Shown: positions 8,774-17,827 of the stretch, one piece after another
Layout of the letters: each line of letters begins with the position of its first letter
Position numbering within the stretch: the stretch's first letter is position 1
NCBI GenBank assembly: GCA_019058425.1
Contig: JAHPYZ010000011.1
Location: 1-64,000, forward strand
DNA from: Promethearchaeota archaeon
GTDB lineage: Archaea; Asgardarchaeota; Lokiarchaeia; Sigyniarchaeales; SOKP01
DNA length: 64,000 bases
Direction of reading: 5' to 3'
The notes under the pieces: generated by a model
What the model saw: the letters and a program-made list of their open reading frames with translations, nothing else
The model's database searches: none
Told to the model about the DNA's origin: nothing
Program-made: the position numbers and the translations under genes

Positions 8774-10540
8774 ATGACAGAATGGCAAGTTAATGAAGAT
8801 AAAGCATGGTTTAAGAAATGGTGGCCAGAAAGAACACCAAAAAATCATAAATTCGAAAAAATTTCATTAGGAGAGTTCTTTGAGAGACAACGAGGAAAAT
8901 ATCCTAATGAAAGGCTAATGTGGTTTATAGAATCATGGATGACTTATGAAGAAACAGGACAAGCCATTGATTCTTTAGCAACCGCTCTAGATAAGTTAGG
9001 CGTGAAGAAAGGAGATGTAGTTGCATATTTAATGCCAAATTGCTTTCAATATGTTATTTGTTTTTATGCAACTGTAAAACTAGGTGCAATTGCAACTGGT
9101 ATAAATCCCACTTATAAGCCTTTAGAAGTACTACATCAACTTAAAATGACTAATTCTAAGGTTTTAATTACCTTAGATGCATTGTATGGAGAATTCGTAC
9201 GCCCAATTATTAGTAGAACAAATATTGAGATGGTAATTTATACAAATATTGCAGATTTAGCTTCAGGGTTATCAGGAATAAAGAAGAAATTAGGGAAAAT
9301 GATTGGTAAAATCCCTACAGGAAAAGTTGATTTTCCTAGTGCAATTAATTTTATGGATCTTCTTAATACTGAACCTGATATTCCAGAAGTAGAATTTGAT
9401 CCTACTGAACATACAGCTACTTTTATTATGACTGGTGGAACAACAGGTGTACCAAAAGCAACAGTCTTGACGCATTATAATTTAGTTTCTAATGCAATCC
9501 AATGCGTATTATGGGTAGGTGGTGAGGATCCAGGCGTAGGTGATATTGGGGCAATTCCACTATATCATTCATTTGCAATGACCGCAGTTATGAATGTAGC
9601 CATAGGTTTAGGGGGATGGATGATGCTCTTTCCAAGACCTCCTCCAACTGGTGATTTTTTAAAGGAAATTACTCATATTGAAGCTCCAAAAGGCCTCTTT
9701 TATGCTGGCGCTGAAATACTATTCAAAAGAATAGCGGATTTTCCAGATTTAAAGAAATTTCCAGAAGTAATGGGGAAATTAAGACTCTGTATTTCAGGTG
9801 CGGGACCTCTACATGCTCCTGTGCAAAAATCATTCCAAGAAAATACTAAAGGAAGAATTGTAGAAGGATATGGGCTCTCAGAATCAAGTCCAGTAGTAAG
9901 TGCAGGAAATTTATTTGGCGAGAGCCCAATTGGAACCATTGGAATGCCATTGACGGGTACAGATTGGGGAATTTTCGATGCAGAAGAATTTGAAAAAGGA
10001 CCAATAGCGAATGGGTCATCTGGGTCAAAATATGGTGAGGAAAATACTGGAGAGATTTGTGTATGTGGTCCCCAAGTTATGAAAGGATATTTAAACCAAC
10101 CAGAAGAAACAGCAGATACGTTGAAAAAATGGGATGGTCGAACATGGCTACTAACGGGTGATATTGGATTTATGAATGAAGATGGTACGATCGCGATAAG
10201 AGATAGGAAGAAACAATTAATCAAAGTTGCAGGTCACTCAGTCTTCCCCGCGGAAGTTGAAACTATGCTTATGAGTCATGAGGCTGTTTCTGAAGCAGCT
10301 GTTGCAGGACTACCCGATCCCGCAGGTAAAGTAGGAGAAATTACGAAAGCATGGGTTGCCTTGAGACCTGAATATCAAGGTAAAATCACAGGAGAAGAAT
10401 TGATAGCTTGGACTGAAAAAAACATGACTAAATGGAAATGTCCCGCTTTGATTGATATAATTGAGGAAGTTCCTAAGAGTGTTATGGGAAAAGTCCAGAG
10501 ACGTGTTCTCCAAGAAGCTGATCCTTTATTTAAAAAATAA
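8774..10540 (+). CDS. long-chain acyl-CoA synthetase (AMP-forming)
   Basis: An ANL-superfamily adenylating enzyme of 588 residues. It has the P-loop-like TGGTTGVPKATVLTH, the GYGLSESSP adenine-binding motif, LTGDIGFMNEDG with IRDRKKQLIK (hinge), and KSVMGKVQRR with the C-terminal catalytic lysine. It activates carboxylic acids to acyl-AMP and then acyl-CoA. Sequence alone suggests a medium/long-chain fatty acid substrate. The window also has an enoyl-CoA hydratase (36334) and an acyl-CoA dehydrogenase (55832), but none are linked in an operon. Confidence 0.88.
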   Translation: MTEWQVNEDKAWFKKWWPERTPKNHKFEKISLGEFFERQRGKYPNERLMWFIESWMTYEETGQAIDSLATALDKLGVKKGDVVAYLMPNCFQYVICFYATVKLGAIATGINPTYKPLEVLHQLKMTNSKVLITLDALYGEFVRPIISRTNIEMVIYTNIADLASGLSGIKKKLGKMIGKIPTGKVDFPSAINFMDLLNTEPDIPEVEFDPTEHTATFIMTGGTTGVPKATVLTHYNLVSNAIQCVLWVGGEDPGVGDIGAIPLYHSFAMTAVMNVAIGLGGWMMLFPRPPPTGDFLKEITHIEAPKGLFYAGAEILFKRIADFPDLKKFPEVMGKLRLCISGAGPLHAPVQKSFQENTKGRIVEGYGLSESSPVVSAGNLFGESPIGTIGMPLTGTDWGIFDAEEFEKGPIANGSSGSKYGEENTGEICVCGPQVMKGYLNQPEETADTLKKWDGRTWLLTGDIGFMNEDGTIAIRDRKKQLIKVAGHSVFPAEVETMLMSHEAVSEAAVAGLPDPAGKVGEITKAWVALRPEYQGKITGEELIAWTEKNMTKWKCPALIDIIEEVPKSVMGKVQRRVLQEADPLFKK

Positions 10541-10628
10541 TTTTATACCTATTTTTTTTTAATAGACTAATAAAAATTAAACTTGGATATCTACCTTCGA
10601 AATTCATGATTTGCCTTACAATCTTGCG

Positions 10629-10754
10629 TTAAATCTTTCCTAAATATATAACATCTCTTAAATCATTGCTGATCCATCCTTGTCCATCATATTCAGAGAA
10701 GCGTGGAAGATTTGTAACAAAATTGTATCTAATTGGCTTTCTGTCACAAGTTTT
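10629..10754 (-). pseudogene. possible gene remnant inside a 364-bp gap
   Basis: The gap between the acyl-CoA synthetase and the GNAT array (10541-10904) holds no complete gene. On the minus strand a frame of about 40 codons ending in TAA at 10629-10631 has protein-like composition (PIRYNFVTNLPRFSEY, then GWISNDLRDVIYLG). It lacks a start codon in a sensible place. It could be the tail of a lost gene or chance. The rest of the gap is A/T-rich with no obvious structure beyond the presumed promoter just before 10905. Confidence 0.25.
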
Positions 10755-10904
10755 TATTATATAAATAGTAAAAAGCGAATATCTCTGAAGAGTTCAACCT
10801 TCTTTTGAAAATAAAATCAAGATATTCCTATAATTTGCGAAATTTAATAAAGTATGACCCTTTTAAACTATTATAGCAAAATCAAATAAATCCTCGTTAT
10901 AAAA

Positions 10905-11468
10905 ATGTCTGAAGTTAAAGAAGATAAAGCTTTTCCCTTTATTGAGGGAGAAAATGTTTCTCTTTGTCCATTAAATATGGATCACATTAATCTCTATGCT
11001 AAATGGATGAACGATCCAAAAATACGTAAATTTGAAAGGAATAAATTTCCCCAAACTGTTGAAGATGTGAAAAAATCTTTTGAGTCTAAAAATCAAGATG
11101 TAAAAGTAGAATTGTATTTTGAAATATGGCACAAGAATGATAAGAAACCTATAGGATATATAGGATTTCCTCATATTCAGTGGTTTATACGAAATGCTTT
11201 CATATTTTTTCTAATTGGAGATACCAACTATTGGGGACAAAACATTGCAACAGAAGCAGGAAAACTAGTAGTTAATTACGGTTTTAGTGAACTTAATCTA
11301 CATAAAATAACAGCTCGAACAATTTCTACAAATATGTCCTCTATAAGAGTAGCTGAGAAAATTGGATTTACACATGAAATAACTCTTAAGAAAGAAGTAT
11401 ACATAGATGGTAAACACGTTGATATTGTAGAGTATGCTCTTTTTAAAGAAGATTGGATGAAATCTTAA
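10905..11468 (+). CDS. GNAT-family N-acetyltransferase, copy 1 of 4
   Basis: A RimJ/RimL-type acetyltransferase of 187 residues. It has KWMNDPKIRKF near the N-terminus, an acceptor-side strand ending in KKPIGYIGF, and the acetyl-CoA pyrophosphate segment YWGQNIATEAGKLVVNY, followed by NLHKITARTISTNMSSIRVAEKIGF. All are hallmarks of the protein/small-molecule N-acetyltransferase branch. It is the first of four tandem paralogs separated by 39-45 bp. Target unknown: ribosomal protein termini, antibiotics and amines are all acetylated by this branch. Confidence 0.85.
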   Translation: MSEVKEDKAFPFIEGENVSLCPLNMDHINLYAKWMNDPKIRKFERNKFPQTVEDVKKSFESKNQDVKVELYFEIWHKNDKKPIGYIGFPHIQWFIRNAFIFFLIGDTNYWGQNIATEAGKLVVNYGFSELNLHKITARTISTNMSSIRVAEKIGFTHEITLKKEVYIDGKHVDIVEYALFKEDWMKS

Positions 11469-11513
11469 TAATCATCAATAAACCAATTTGTTATTATATA
11501 AAAGGTAATCGAA

Positions 11514-12104
11514 ATGGCAGAAAAAGAAAAATCTATTGATAAACATAATTCAGAAGCTTTTCCTTTTATAAGAGGCAAAATAATTGATCTATGTCCACAA
11601 AAATCTGAATATGTGAAATTATATATTAAATGGAAAAATAACCCTAAAGTTCGTAAATATTCTCGAAATGTAGTACCCAGGACTAAAGAACAACAGAAAA
11701 AAAGATTCGAAGAAATAAGGGAAGGATTTAGAGATCATATCTCTTTAGATATATGGCATAAAAAAGATAAAAAGCTAATAGGTCAGTGTGGATTAGCATG
11801 GATTAATTGGGTCAGTGGATGGGCAAATGCGTTTCTTTTTATTGGTGAGCCTGAGTATTGGGGGAAAAATATCGCTACTGAAGCTACTGAATTACTTGTT
11901 GAATACGCTTTCAATGAATTAAATCTAAAGAAAATACAAGGTGGAGCAGCAATTGAAAATATAGGTTCATGGAGTGTTGCTGAAAAGGTTGGATTTAAAT
12001 TTGAAGGAATAAGAAAACATTCAATGTATGTTGATGGAAAGTTCGTTGATGTCAAGGTACATAGTTTGCATAAGGAAGATTGGATAAAAAGTAAAAAAGA
12101 CTAA
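11514..12104 (+). CDS. GNAT-family N-acetyltransferase, copy 2 of 4
   Basis: The same fold as its upstream neighbour, 196 residues. The cofactor loop is YWGKNIATEATELLVEY and the conserved NIGSWSVAEKVGF helix follows. The C-terminal half from WHKKDKK onward is much closer to copy 4 (12783-13367) than to copies 1 and 3, at both protein and DNA level, whereas the N-terminal halves differ. This suggests gene conversion or a recent partial duplication. It sits 45 bp after copy 1, in the same direction, probably on one transcript. Confidence 0.85.
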   Translation: MAEKEKSIDKHNSEAFPFIRGKIIDLCPQKSEYVKLYIKWKNNPKVRKYSRNVVPRTKEQQKKRFEEIREGFRDHISLDIWHKKDKKLIGQCGLAWINWVSGWANAFLFIGEPEYWGKNIATEATELLVEYAFNELNLKKIQGGAAIENIGSWSVAEKVGFKFEGIRKHSMYVDGKFVDVKVHSLHKEDWIKSKKD

Positions 12105-12143
12105 ACCAACTTTTTCAATATTTTACATTATTACTAGCCAAAA

Positions 12144-12737
12144 ATGAAAATAAAAAAAAATTGTAAAGATATGAAAGAAAACAAAGTAATTAATTCTGTT
12201 CCCTTCTTAGAAGGAAATATTGTTGACTTATGTTCGATCAACTTAGAGCATGTAAATTTGTATAATAAGTGGGGCAATGATCCCAATGTTCGTATATACT
12301 CCAGAAACGTGATTCCTTGGAATTTAGAGGAAGTAAAAAAATGGCTCGAACAACAGAAAGAAGGTATAAAAACAAACGTTATATTCGAAATTTGGCACAG
12401 GAATGATAAGAAACCTATTGGAACCGCAGGATTATCTGATATTAAGTGGTTTAATAGAAATGCTAATTTATATGTAGATATTGGAGAACCAGAATATTGG
12501 GGGCATAATATTGCTCCTGAAGTAAGTAAATTGCTGATTGATTACGGGTTTGAAGAACTAAACTTACATAAAATTTATGTGGGGATTTATTCGCCTAATA
12601 AAAGATCTTTACGAGCAGCAGAAAAAATTGGCTTTAAGTACGAAGCTACACTTAGGGAACAGATCTATATTGCCGGAGAATACGTTGATGAAATAAAATT
12701 TGCTATTTTCAAGAAAGACTGGTTAAGCTCCAAATAA
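12144..12737 (+). CDS. GNAT-family N-acetyltransferase, copy 3 of 4
   Basis: A paralog with WGNDPNVRIYSRN, WHRNDKKPIGTAG and YWGHNIAPEVSKLLIDY. The cofactor-loop Thr before Glu is replaced by Pro (APE instead of ATE), so activity or specificity may differ. The first ATG is at 12144, but the ATG at 12171 would give the same short lead before the conserved FLEGN strand as in the other copies and may be the true start. It lies 39 bp after copy 2. Confidence 0.82.
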   Translation: MKIKKNCKDMKENKVINSVPFLEGNIVDLCSINLEHVNLYNKWGNDPNVRIYSRNVIPWNLEEVKKWLEQQKEGIKTNVIFEIWHRNDKKPIGTAGLSDIKWFNRNANLYVDIGEPEYWGHNIAPEVSKLLIDYGFEELNLHKIYVGIYSPNKRSLRAAEKIGFKYEATLREQIYIAGEYVDEIKFAIFKKDWLSSK

Positions 12738-12782
12738 TGTGTTAAATAAAGTTTTATTAAAAATATAGTTAATTAAGGTTTG

Positions 12783-13367
12783 ATGAAATATATGGTAGAA
12801 AAAGAAGAAAAAATAGTTCCAGTTTTTATTGAGGGAAATGAGATAAGTCTTGCAGTCCAAGATTCAGATCACGTTGACTTATATGCAAAATGGATAAATA
12901 ATCCAAAAGTTCGTGTATTTGCTCGATCGGAAACACCTATAAGAGTTGAAGATATTAAGAAATGGTTTGAACCTCGGAAAGGAAGAGTACCAAAATTTAT
13001 AGTCTTTGATATTTGGCATAAAAAAGATAAAAAACCAATAGGTCAGTGTGGTTTATCATGGATTAATTGGGTCAATGGATGGGCAAATGCTTTTCTTTCT
13101 ATTGGCGAGCCTGAGTATTGGGGGAAAAACATCGCTACTGAAGCTACTGAAATGCTTGTTGAATATGCCTTCAATGAATTGAATCTTAATAAATTACAGG
13201 GTGGTGCTGCTGTTGAAAATATAGGTTCATGGAGTGTTGCTGAAAAAGTTGGATTTCAATTCGAAGGAATACGCAAAGATAGCATGTATGTTAACGGTAA
13301 ATATCATAATGGCAAAACTTACCGTATCTTAAAAGAAGAATGGATGAAATATAAAGAAAATAAATAG
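12783..13367 (+). CDS. GNAT-family N-acetyltransferase, copy 4 of 4
   Basis: The fourth tandem paralog. The cofactor segment YWGKNIATEATEMLVEY and GGAAVENIGSWSVAEKVGF are almost identical to copy 2, including at DNA level over about 270 bp (13010-13280 against 11750-12020). The N-terminal half is as different from copy 2 as from the rest. Possible starts are ATG 12783 and ATG 12792; the latter gives the family's usual ten residues before the first strand. The short lead AAGGTTTG may be a weak ribosome site. Confidence 0.83.
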   Translation: MKYMVEKEEKIVPVFIEGNEISLAVQDSDHVDLYAKWINNPKVRVFARSETPIRVEDIKKWFEPRKGRVPKFIVFDIWHKKDKKPIGQCGLSWINWVNGWANAFLSIGEPEYWGKNIATEATEMLVEYAFNELNLNKLQGGAAVENIGSWSVAEKVGFQFEGIRKDSMYVNGKYHNGKTYRILKEEWMKYKENK

Positions 13368-13418
13368 TTTTTTTCAATACTATCAGATTATCCCCTAAAA
13401 ATCAAAAAATTTGATGAT

Positions 13419-13601
13419 CTAATAATAACAGTCTTCTTTCAAAAATAGAGCAAATCTATAAATAAAATCTTGTTCCATGACAATTCCCCTCTCTCTAAGG
13501 TGAATCATTTTTACAAACTCATTAGATTTCCAGTTTTGAATCATGTCTTCAGGATAACAATTGTAAATCAAACTAAGATTCAAGATATTTAGATTATTCA
13601 A
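13419..13601 (-). CDS. small hypothetical protein or gene remnant
   Basis: A 60-codon frame from ATG to stop in the gap between the GNAT array and the MFS exporter. The product has plausible composition (YPEDMIQNWKSNEFVKMI, then FIYRFALFLKEDCYY) but matches no family I recognise, and no clear ribosome site precedes it. It could be a real small gene or the tail of a lost one. The divergent promoter region for the MFS gene lies upstream of it. Confidence 0.3.
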   Translation of the reverse strand: MNNLNILNLSLIYNCYPEDMIQNWKSNEFVKMIHLRERGIVMEQDFIYRFALFLKEDCYY

Positions 13602-13647
13602 TTATGAATTTCATAAACTTTTGAAATAATCAATAATTTATTTTTCT

Positions 13648-14940
13648 ATGGAGTCAACTGCTTCTAAACACACCTTTAAGAGTTATCTTTTTTTCTGGGG
13701 AGGGCAATTATTTTCATTATTAGGCTCATCTATCGTTCGGTTTGTCATAGTCGTGTGGATAGCTTTAGAAACACTGAGTCCAATTTTTGTTTCTATTGCA
13801 TTTTTCTTGGGTGCGCTTCCAATGGTTATGATTCCTCCCATCTTGGGGGTGTTTATCGACAGATGGAATAGAAAACTTACTATTGCATTAGCAGATTCAC
13901 TTCAAGCTTTCATAACTTTTATGATGATAATACTTTTTTTGACAGGTGTTGCTAATTATTGGCTTATAGTTTTACTTAATGTTCTTCGTGGAATATGCCA
14001 AGCTATTCATTTCCCTACTGTGAATGCTATTATACCTATAATGATACCAAAAAAATATTTAAGCAGAATGAATGCAATCAACTACTTATTCACAGGTGTT
14101 ATACAAGTAATTGGTCCCATCATAGGTGGTTTCTTATTAGCTTTCTTTAAAATTGAACAAATACTTTGGGTTGATATTTTCACTTTTCTAATTGCAATTA
14201 TTCCATTAGTCCTCATTACCATTCCCTCTATCAAGTTAAATTCAGAAAAATCTGAAAAAGTTTCCTATTCAAAAGATTTCAAACAAGGTATAAGAACCTT
14301 AAAATCTGTTAAGAGCTTTCTTATATTGATAGTATTTATTTCCGTGATTAATTTATTAAATATGCCCTTTACGGCCCTGATGTCTCTATTTGTTTTTATA
14401 AATCACGGTGGAGAAGAAATAAATTATGCTTTTATAATGGCATTTTTACAAATGGGTATTGTCATAGGCGCAATGATAGCTTTATTAAAAAAGCATTGGA
14501 AACATAAAGAATTAATCATATTATGGTCTGTGTTTATTGGAATTGGTGGGTATTTAATAACAACTTTAGCTCCGACAGGTAATTTCCTATTAATGGGTAT
14601 TGGAGCCTTAATTCATGGAGCTTTAATTCCAATAGCAAATACAATGTTTCTTACAATATTACAAACAAAGATTCCTCCAGAATCCCAAGGAAGAGTATTC
14701 TCGATTGTTATTAGCATTGCAGCGGCAGTTACACCTCTCGGAATGATAATTTCTGGGCCATTAGCAGAATTATTTGGAATCAGATTGTTATTTATTATAT
14801 TTTTGTATTTACAATTTGTAAGTATTATGGTAACTTGGTTTTTCACCAATCTAAAAAATATTATACATAATGAATCGAGAGATGAAGTTATAGAACAACA
14901 AGAGGATGTAAGTTTAAGACCTGAACAAATTGAGTTTTAA
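13648..14940 (+). CDS. MFS exporter (MFS_3/EntS-like)
   Basis: A 430-residue protein with about twelve helices. The N-terminal FKSYLFFWGGQLFSLLGSSI followed by FVIVVWI, and GVFIDRWNRKLTI after helix 2, are typical of the efflux branch that includes EntS and macrolide exporters. The C-terminal tail is charged and cytoplasmic. It directly follows the GNAT array, and acetyltransferase plus exporter would suit a defence role against small molecules, although no sequence feature proves this link. Confidence 0.82.
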   Translation: MESTASKHTFKSYLFFWGGQLFSLLGSSIVRFVIVVWIALETLSPIFVSIAFFLGALPMVMIPPILGVFIDRWNRKLTIALADSLQAFITFMMIILFLTGVANYWLIVLLNVLRGICQAIHFPTVNAIIPIMIPKKYLSRMNAINYLFTGVIQVIGPIIGGFLLAFFKIEQILWVDIFTFLIAIIPLVLITIPSIKLNSEKSEKVSYSKDFKQGIRTLKSVKSFLILIVFISVINLLNMPFTALMSLFVFINHGGEEINYAFIMAFLQMGIVIGAMIALLKKHWKHKELIILWSVFIGIGGYLITTLAPTGNFLLMGIGALIHGALIPIANTMFLTILQTKIPPESQGRVFSIVISIAAAVTPLGMIISGPLAELFGIRLLFIIFLYLQFVSIMVTWFFTNLKNIIHNESRDEVIEQQEDVSLRPEQIEF

Positions 14941-15044
14941 TCCTCTTTTATTGATTTAGACGGTTTGTCAATAAATTTTAATTATTGTTTTAATTCCATA
15001 AAAATATTCTAAAAGAAATTTAATAGAACAACTTAATTCTTACG

Positions 15045-16181
15045 ATGACAAAAGGAATAATTATTTCGGGTGGATGGGGAACTCGTTTACGTCCTTTAAC
15101 ATGTACAATCCCTAAATCTTTGATACCAGTAGTCAATGAACCTGTTATTGAAAGACAAATCTTATTATTAAAAGCCGTGGGTATAAAAGATATTATTTTA
15201 GCTGTGAGTGTAATGTCTGATGTATTAAAAGCTTACTTTGGAGATGGAGATAAACTAGGGATAAATATCCAATATACAGATGAAAAAAGTCCATTAGGTA
15301 CTGCAGGTGCTATTAAGTTAGCTGAAGATTACATAAAAGATGAAAATTTTTTTATGTTAAATGGAGATGTTATCTTAAATTTTGATTTCAAAGAAATAAT
15401 TCAAGCTCATGCAAGATATAAAGGTTTAGGAGTAATTGCAAGTAAAGTTATCTCAGATCCCTCAAGATATGGTGTTTTAATTATTGATGAAGATACAAAT
15501 AAAATTACTAAATTTCTTGAAAAAACCGAGTATGTTCCTCCAAAAGAAATGACAATTTCAATGCCAATAAACGCTGGTGTTTATCTTTTAGAACCAGAAA
15601 TTCTCACATATATCGAGCCAAAAAAGAGAGTGTCAATTGAAAAAGAAGTTTTTCCTATTCTTGCCGATGAAGGAAAACTATATTATTATCCAATTCCAGG
15701 AATTTGGAAGGACATAGGCAAACCCGAAGAATTATTAGAAGGAAATATTCAGTTAATGAACGATATTATAAATAATCAAAAAGAAAAAAAAGAAAATATT
15801 ATAGAAGAAAATCTAAAAATCGAAGAAAATGTAGTAATAAATTCTCCAGTAGCTATTGGAAAAAACGTAGTTCTTAAAAAGAATTGTAAAATTGGACCCA
15901 ATGTAATAATTGGAGATAATGTGCATATAGGAACTTATACCGAAATTAAAGATACATTGATTTATAATGAGGCTCATATTTCTGAAAATGTTAAATGTGA
16001 AAAGACAATAATCGCAGATAACTGCCTAATTCATGATGGAGTACAACTAATTGGGAACAATCAAAATCTTGTCATTCTTTCTTCGTATGTAGAAGTAATG
16101 GATAATGTAAAGTTAGTTGCTCCTTCTAAGGCTTCATTATCAGTATGCCATCATGATGTTGTTAGATTGGATGTATCCTAA
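15045..16181 (+). CDS. sugar-phosphate nucleotidyltransferase with left-handed beta-helix tail
   Basis: The N-terminal Rossmann-like NTP-transferase domain starts IISGGWGTRLRPLTCTIPKS, with the signature G-x-G-T-R-L-x-P-L-T and the substrate Lys in PKSLIPVVN. FMLNGDVILNF carries the metal-binding Asp, and GVYLLEPEI follows. From about residue 255 hexapeptide repeats of the beta-helix type (IGKNVVLKKNCKIGPNVIIG and similar) form a C-terminal trimerisation or acyltransferase-like domain. It makes an NDP-sugar, probably GDP-mannose, UDP-GlcNAc or dTDP-glucose; which one is undecided. Its stop is 9 bp from the convergent gene at 16191. Confidence 0.86.
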   Translation: MTKGIIISGGWGTRLRPLTCTIPKSLIPVVNEPVIERQILLLKAVGIKDIILAVSVMSDVLKAYFGDGDKLGINIQYTDEKSPLGTAGAIKLAEDYIKDENFFMLNGDVILNFDFKEIIQAHARYKGLGVIASKVISDPSRYGVLIIDEDTNKITKFLEKTEYVPPKEMTISMPINAGVYLLEPEILTYIEPKKRVSIEKEVFPILADEGKLYYYPIPGIWKDIGKPEELLEGNIQLMNDIINNQKEKKENIIEENLKIEENVVINSPVAIGKNVVLKKNCKIGPNVIIGDNVHIGTYTEIKDTLIYNEAHISENVKCEKTIIADNCLIHDGVQLIGNNQNLVILSSYVEVMDNVKLVAPSKASLSVCHHDVVRLDVS

Positions 16182-16190
16182 TTAGATATT

Positions 16191-17564
16191 TCATATCTCT
16201 TCACGAAGTTTGATAATTTTTCTTTTTAGCTTCTTAATTCGAGAATCAGAAATATTATAAATTAGAAAACTCTCGAGAATTTTTAATGCTTTTTGATAAT
16301 GCTGAATACTATTGATATAATCACCACTTTTTTCAGCGTTTTCTCCTGCTTTTAATGTAAAGTCTAACTCTATTTGTTTGACTTGTTTATCCAATTCTAA
16401 CAGAATTTTTGAAATTCGATCAATTTGTGATTTGAGTTTAAACTCTCTTGCCAAGAAAAGGGCTTTTTTATATTCTTTTTCTCCTACTTGATATGCTAAA
16501 GCTTTCTCAGCAGTTTTACCTTTCCTGATCAATTCTTTAATAACATTAATTGCTGAATTCTCATCCATATCTTCCATTTGTTCTTTTAATTCTTCAATAT
16601 CTGAGTCTGTAATAATCATCGATGATATTGGTTTGTATTTTTCAGCTTTTTCATCTTGAACTTCTTTGATTCTTTCCAGATTACTCACAGCTGCCTCTAG
16701 CTTAGTTGGTATAATAGTTTTATTCTCTACTAGCTGATATATCTGGTATAAAATAACATGTGAATCTAAGTTTACAATTTTTTTTACTCGATTTAGCAAA
16801 TTATTTATAAAAAAGAAGGATTTCGAAACAAGTAATTCCTTAGCAATATTAAAAATTGCTTTTTGAATTTGATTTTGGTTGATTCCCTCCAAAATTTTAG
16901 GAGCAATTGATTGAGTTAAAATCATAGGGAAAACTAGCCTAATTTCAAATGAATCTACAATAAAATCAACCATATTTTTAAAATAAAGCATTCCAGCACT
17001 TCGAAAATTAATAAGTTCTTGACTGTAAGTGTCTTCAAATTCAGGGATGAAATGTAAGACTTGAGTTTTCATATTCTCAGAAGCTTTATTATCAAGCATC
17101 AAGCAGAGTCTAATAAACTCTCCATCTCTTAAGAGAATATTAAAATCTTGATATTGAAATTCATAAAAGTTTTGATCTCTTGTAGATTGTGAAGACTTAT
17201 ATGATTCTTTATGTGATTCAGAAAATCTAATATTTGCCTGAATGAATCCACTCAATAGATCTGCCTTTATTTCTTCTCCTGAAACAGGGTAGTTCAATAG
17301 TGTTAATCCTGATTCATTATCCATAACTATTATATGTCTTATATTGAGAACATCCGAGAATTTTCGATAGATTATTTGTTGTTCCATCTTAATGCGACGG
17401 TCTTCTGATTCGATCTCAAAAACCTTAATCTCAGAATCCACTTCAAATCCAAGTTGTTTCAACTTATTTTTAACACACGCAAAACAATACTTTGGATATT
17501 TTACACATTTCTCCTTAATTTTTCCACAATTAAATCCCAAGTGGTCTATCTCAAAATAAACCAT
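16191..17564 (-). CDS. Cys-cluster protein with longin/roadblock-like core and C-terminal helical repeats
   Basis: A 457-residue protein of no named family. The N-terminus has C13, C20, C27 and C30, a probable metal site. Residues about 75-180 alternate strands and helices (HIIVMDNESGLTLLNYPV, then EIKADLLSGFIQANIRF, later FNILLRDGEFIRLCLMLD). This is the pattern seen in longin/roadblock-type domains that are abundant in Asgard genomes. The last 100 residues are helical, with a TPR/MIT-like AGENAEKSGDYINSIQHYQK. A role as an adaptor around small GTPases or membranes is inference only. It starts at ATG 17564 and is convergent with the nucleotidyltransferase. Confidence 0.55.
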   Translation of the reverse strand: MVYFEIDHLGFNCGKIKEKCVKYPKYCFACVKNKLKQLGFEVDSEIKVFEIESEDRRIKMEQQIIYRKFSDVLNIRHIIVMDNESGLTLLNYPVSGEEIKADLLSGFIQANIRFSESHKESYKSSQSTRDQNFYEFQYQDFNILLRDGEFIRLCLMLDNKASENMKTQVLHFIPEFEDTYSQELINFRSAGMLYFKNMVDFIVDSFEIRLVFPMILTQSIAPKILEGINQNQIQKAIFNIAKELLVSKSFFFINNLLNRVKKIVNLDSHVILYQIYQLVENKTIIPTKLEAAVSNLERIKEVQDEKAEKYKPISSMIITDSDIEELKEQMEDMDENSAINVIKELIRKGKTAEKALAYQVGEKEYKKALFLAREFKLKSQIDRISKILLELDKQVKQIELDFTLKAGENAEKSGDYINSIQHYQKALKILESFLIYNISDSRIKKLKRKIIKLREEI

Positions 17565-17827
17565 AGAAAACTTCTATATCCATTTCTTTTAGGAATCAAA
17601 ATATGATCAATATTCCTTATAACAATATTACTTTGTACTTTTATTTGGTTTAACATAATGAAACAGGCATTTAAATTTTTAGAATAGGTATAGTTTGAAG
17701 GGAAATAATAAGAAGATAATGATTAGATTTTTAAGGTTAATATTTATCAACAAATAAAACTTTTTAGATCGTGAATTAAAGAAATAATCATAGAAACGTT
17801 TTTTAGTAAAAAATTAGAGGTTTTGTT

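Noticed and set aside
9700-10224. A 174-codon open frame on the minus strand
   Set aside because: It lies entirely inside the well-supported acyl-CoA synthetase gene and its product has no recognisable features; it is an antisense shadow.
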